Assembly: GCA_049698215.1 (NCBI GenBank)
Contig: JBAVXH010000315.1
Span: 1 to 15,557, forward strand
Length of the DNA: 15,557 bases
Direction of reading: 5' to 3'
DNA from: PALSA-894 sp049698215
GTDB lineage: Bacteria > Pseudomonadota > Alphaproteobacteria > Rhizobiales > Xanthobacteraceae
The notes below the pieces were generated by a model. The model saw only the letters and a list, made by a program, of their open reading frames with translations, made no database searches and was not told the DNA's origin. Position 1 is the first letter of the stretch. Each line of letters starts with the position of its first letter. The translations under genes and the position numbers were made by a program. This document shows positions 13,119 through 15,557 of the stretch, piece by piece.

Positions 13119-13322
13119 ATGCGCAGGAAGATGCTGACGGTCTGCGAAATCTGCGGCGGCGCCAGCCCGTCGGGCGCCGCGGACTTTCTCGTATTCCATT
13201 GCCTGACGTTCTGCTCGCCGGACTGCCTCGGCGATTATCGCACTTCGGATGAAGAAGGCCGCGCGAAGAAAAACGCGGGCCGCACCGAACAGCCGAGGGC
13301 AGGGCGTTCGCGTGCGGCCTGA
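13119..13322 (+). CDS. Small Cys-rich putative zinc-binding protein
   Basis: A 67-residue protein with Cys9 and Cys12 (CEIC) and, after an intervening hydrophobic patch (ADFLVFH), Cys28, Cys32 and Cys36 in FHCLTFCSPDC. The spacing suggests a zinc ribbon or treble-clef fold. A basic, probably disordered tail follows (about 47-67, rich in Arg, Lys and Ala). No signal peptide is seen, so it is likely cytosolic. The ribosome binding site is weak; ATG 13131 (Met5) is an alternative start. I recognise no named family. It sits 81 bases before mgtE on the same strand. Confidence 0.55.
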   Translation: MRRKMLTVCEICGGASPSGAADFLVFHCLTFCSPDCLGDYRTSDEEGRAKKNAGRTEQPRAGRSRAA

Positions 13323-13403
13323 CGCGCTTTCTGCTTTTCCCGATCTTTGACCCGGCGTACAAGCGGGCGATTCCGCGCAATCACGCGTCCAAAGAGGCCC
13401 GGC

Positions 13404-14816
13404 ATGGCCGACGAACAGGACATCGCCGCTACCTCCAACGCTGCGCCGAATCGATTGCGCGATGAGGACGGCGCGGTTCGGCCCGAGTTTGTCGAGACCG
13501 TTGCGGAAGCGATCGTCGGGCGCGATGCCGGCCTGTTGCAGTCGCTGGTCGGCGACCTGCACGAATCCGATACCGGCGACCTGATCGAGGCGCTCGATCA
13601 CGATCTCCGCCCCCAATTCATTGAACTGCTGGGCAAGGACTTCGACTTCACCGCGCTCACCGAAGTCGACGACACGGTGCGCGAGGAGATCCTCGAAGAA
13701 CTCCCCGCCGAGACCGTCGCCGAGGGCGTGCGCGAGCTCGATTCCGACGACGCCGTCTACATCCTGGAGGACCTGCCGAAGGAAGAGCAGGCGGAAATCC
13801 TCGAACAACTGCCGACGCCTGAACGCGTCGCGATCTCGAAGCGCCTCGACTATCCGGAAGAGTCAGCTGGCCGGCGGATGCAGACCGAGTTCATCGCGGT
13901 GGCGCCGGCCTGGACCGTCGGTCAGACCATCGACTACATGCGCGAGACCGAGGATCTCCCCGAGCGCTTCTTCGAAATCTATGTCGTCGATTCTGCGGCC
14001 AAGTTCCTCGGCGCGGTTCCGCTCGACCGGCTGATGCGCAGCAAGCGGCCGGTGCCGATGTCCGAGTTGATGGAGCCGGAACGGCACATGGTGCGCGCGA
14101 CCGACGACCAGGAGGAGGTGGCGCGGCGCTTCGAGCGCTATAATCTTGTGGCTGCCCCGGTGATCGATGCGAACGACCGCATGGTCGGCGTGATGACCTT
14201 CGACGACATTGTCGATGTGATCGAGCAGGAGGCCGAGGAAGACATCAAGGCGCTGGGCGGTGTGGGGCGAACCGAGGAACTGTCCGACTCCGTGTGGCAG
14301 GTGGCCAAGGGCCGCTTCAACTGGCTGCTGATCAATCTGGGTACGGCATTTCTCGCCTCCTCGGTGCTCAAGCTGTTCGAGGGTGAGCTCCAGAAGATGG
14401 TCGCGCTCGCGGTGCTCGCGCCGATCGTCGCAAGCCAGGGCGGCAATGCGACGACGCAGACCATGACAGTCGTGGTCCGCGCGCTCGCGACGCGCGAGTT
14501 GAGCACCGGCAATGCGTCGCGCGTCATTGCGCGCGAACTGATGGTGGGGCTGCTCAACGGGCTCGCCTTCGCGGTCATTACCGGTGTGGCGGCAGCGGCC
14601 TGGTTCAAGGTGCCGGGGCTCGGCGTGGTGATCGGGCTCGCGATGATCTGCAACCTGATTGCCGCAGCCCTCGGCGGCATCCTGATTCCGCTCACGCTGC
14701 ACCGGCTCGGCCGCGATCCCGCGGTCGCCTCCAGTCCTTTCGTGACGACCGTGACCGATATCGTCGGCTTCTTTTCGTTCCTGGCCATCGCGACGCTGTG
14801 GTTCGGATTGAAGTAG
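13404..14816 (+). CDS. mgtE: Magnesium transporter MgtE
   Basis: A 470-residue MgtE-type Mg2+ channel/transporter of the inner membrane. The N-terminal acidic superhelical domain spans about 35-155 (LPKEEQAEILEQLP, 124-137), two CBS domains follow at about 160-275, and then a linker helix and five membrane spans (about 305-470). The pore signature ASQGGNATTQTM (343-354) and the conserved PFVTTVTDIVGFFSF with Asp452, matching the pore-lining Asp of the family, are present. The acidic N-domain and CBS pair act as the Mg2+ sensor that closes the pore. ATG 13404 has GAGG upstream; a longer frame from TTG 13347 would add 19 basic residues and is rejected. Confidence 0.95.
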   Translation: MADEQDIAATSNAAPNRLRDEDGAVRPEFVETVAEAIVGRDAGLLQSLVGDLHESDTGDLIEALDHDLRPQFIELLGKDFDFTALTEVDDTVREEILEELPAETVAEGVRELDSDDAVYILEDLPKEEQAEILEQLPTPERVAISKRLDYPEESAGRRMQTEFIAVAPAWTVGQTIDYMRETEDLPERFFEIYVVDSAAKFLGAVPLDRLMRSKRPVPMSELMEPERHMVRATDDQEEVARRFERYNLVAAPVIDANDRMVGVMTFDDIVDVIEQEAEEDIKALGGVGRTEELSDSVWQVAKGRFNWLLINLGTAFLASSVLKLFEGELQKMVALAVLAPIVASQGGNATTQTMTVVVRALATRELSTGNASRVIARELMVGLLNGLAFAVITGVAAAAWFKVPGLGVVIGLAMICNLIAAALGGILIPLTLHRLGRDPAVASSPFVTTVTDIVGFFSFLAIATLWFGLK

Positions 14817-14877
14817 TGATTCACACCTCCGCGCCGATGCGTTAGAACAGCGCCGGGGCACGCAAGAGGTGGAATTG

Positions 14878-15330
14878 ATGAACTCCATGCGCATGGCCCG
14901 GTGGGCTTTCGCGATCGCACTGGTTGTCGGTGCCTTGATTTCGCCAGCGCTGGCGCAGCTGAAGGTTCCTGGCGCGGAACTTCAGGAAGTGCTGATCAAA
15001 GCTTCGCTGCTAAGCTTCAACGATGCGAATGTGACCGGCAATTACGAGGTCTTTCACGCCAAGCTGTCCAAGCCGTTCCGCGATCAGTTCCCGCCGGAGA
15101 AGCTGGCAGCGACCTTCAAGGAATTTCGCGACAAGCGGATCGATTTCGACATCATCGCCGCGAAAAAGCCGATCAGCACCGAAGAGCCAAAAATCAGCGA
15201 CAACGGCACCCTTTCGATCAAGGGCCACTTCGATACCACCCCGAGCCGCGTGAATTACGACCTTGCCTTCATCATGTCCGACGGCGAGTGGAAGCTGATC
15301 AAGGTCAATGTCGACGTGAAGAAGCCGTAG
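14878..15330 (+). CDS. Small periplasmic protein, possibly NTF2-like fold
   Basis: A 150-residue protein with a signal peptide (about 1-26, core WAFAIALVVGALISPALA, cut before QLKV). The mature part is alternating helix and strand: an N-terminal helix with NANVTGNYEVFHAKLSK-like composition, then FKEFRDKRIDF, and a C-terminal strand pattern ending GEWKLIKVNVDVKKP. This resembles the NTF2/SnoaL-like or DUF4864-like periplasmic proteins, but I cannot name the family with confidence. GAGGTGG precedes ATG 14878; an upstream GTG at 14869 is possible but less well placed. It ends three bases from the stop of the convergent TetR-type gene. Confidence 0.7.
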   Translation: MNSMRMARWAFAIALVVGALISPALAQLKVPGAELQEVLIKASLLSFNDANVTGNYEVFHAKLSKPFRDQFPPEKLAATFKEFRDKRIDFDIIAAKKPISTEEPKISDNGTLSIKGHFDTTPSRVNYDLAFIMSDGEWKLIKVNVDVKKP

Positions 15331-15333
15331 CGC

Positions 15334-15557
15334 CTACGGCGCAGCGATGAGCGCGCGGATTGCCTTGTCGCGCGCGGTCGCCGGCACGGCCTTGGCATCG
15401 AGCAGGCTCTGTCCGAACAAAGAACTGTAGAACAGGATGGCGCGTGCCTGCGCCTCCGCGCCCGGCCAGCCGAGCGCGCTGAACAACCCGCCCACGTGCC
15501 GTAGCCGTTCGCGGTCGACGCTGCGCACCGCCTTCGCGGCGGCCTCGTCGGTCCGCG
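15334..15557 (-). CDS. Probable TetR-family regulator, C-terminal fragment
   Basis: The 3' end of a gene that continues past the window edge; about 73 codons are visible and the frame is open to base 15557. The sequence RHVGGLFSALGWPGAEAQAR then ILFYSSLFGQSLL is typical of the ligand-binding C-terminal helices of TetR/AcrR regulators. The DNA-binding domain is outside the window, so the family call is tentative. An apparent GTG start at 15528 is internal and not the true start. Confidence 0.55.
   Translation of the reverse strand, partial: RTDEAAAKAVRSVDRERLRHVGGLFSALGWPGAEAQARAILFYSSLFGQSLLDAKAVPATARDKAIRALIAAP

Noticed and set aside
1..15557. CRISPR arrays, insertion sequences, integrases, toxin-antitoxin pairs, phage-defence genes
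   Set aside because: None seen; no regularly spaced repeats and no recognisable mobile or defence proteins in any frame.

Overview
The window is GC-rich, gene-dense DNA from an alphaproteobacterium. It is most likely a member of the Hyphomicrobiales (Rhizobiales) near Bradyrhizobiaceae/Xanthobacteraceae. The evidence is the codon bias, the product types (1-Cys peroxiredoxin, PccA with a C-terminal biotin domain, LipB beside a lone FliN-type protein, typical rhizobial small secreted proteins) and two copies of the intergenic palindrome built on CCGAAAACCGG...CCACTTTTCGG that is common in that order. No transposase, integrase, phage gene, plasmid gene or CRISPR array is visible. The region looks like ordinary chromosome.

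Layout: (1) 1-1780: the end of a GlcG/HbpS-type gene, then a small globin-like protein that lacks the proximal heme histidine, convergent with the class III alcohol dehydrogenase/GSNO reductase gene. (2) 1901-3221: a small membrane protein, the first palindromic repeat, and a D-2-hydroxyacid dehydrogenase. (3) 3218-4338, minus strand: a PaaI-type thioesterase and a 1-Cys peroxiredoxin separated by an intrinsic terminator. (4) 4562-6631: pccA, with no pccB beside it. (5) 6736-8564: a small secreted Cys-rich protein, an AraC-type regulator, and a divergent LysE-type exporter that it may control. (6) 8621-9772: a stress-type short-chain dehydrogenase, the second repeat, and a 61-residue hydrophilic protein. 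(7) 9806-11332: four genes in tandem with three successive 4-base stop/start overlaps (DUF805-like membrane protein, gamma-glutamylcyclotransferase-like protein, acylphosphatase, secreted six-Cys protein). (8) 11333-12358: lipB divergent from a lone FliN-family gene, with a CtrA-like box between them. (9) 12452-12536: tRNA-Leu(GAG). (10) 12650-15330: a Gly/Ser/Thr-rich secreted protein, a small Cys-rich putative zinc protein, the MgtE magnesium transporter and a small periplasmic protein. (11) 15334-15557: the C-terminus of a probable TetR regulator, cut by the window edge.

Several genes bear on glutathione, peroxide and possibly nitric oxide or formaldehyde chemistry: the class III ADH, the globin-like protein, the peroxiredoxin and the cyclotransferase. 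They do not form one operon, so a shared system is only a suggestion. The strongest oddities are the globin without its heme ligand, the CtrA-like box at lipB/fliN, the tightly coupled four-gene cluster, and convergent genes whose stop codons overlap or touch.
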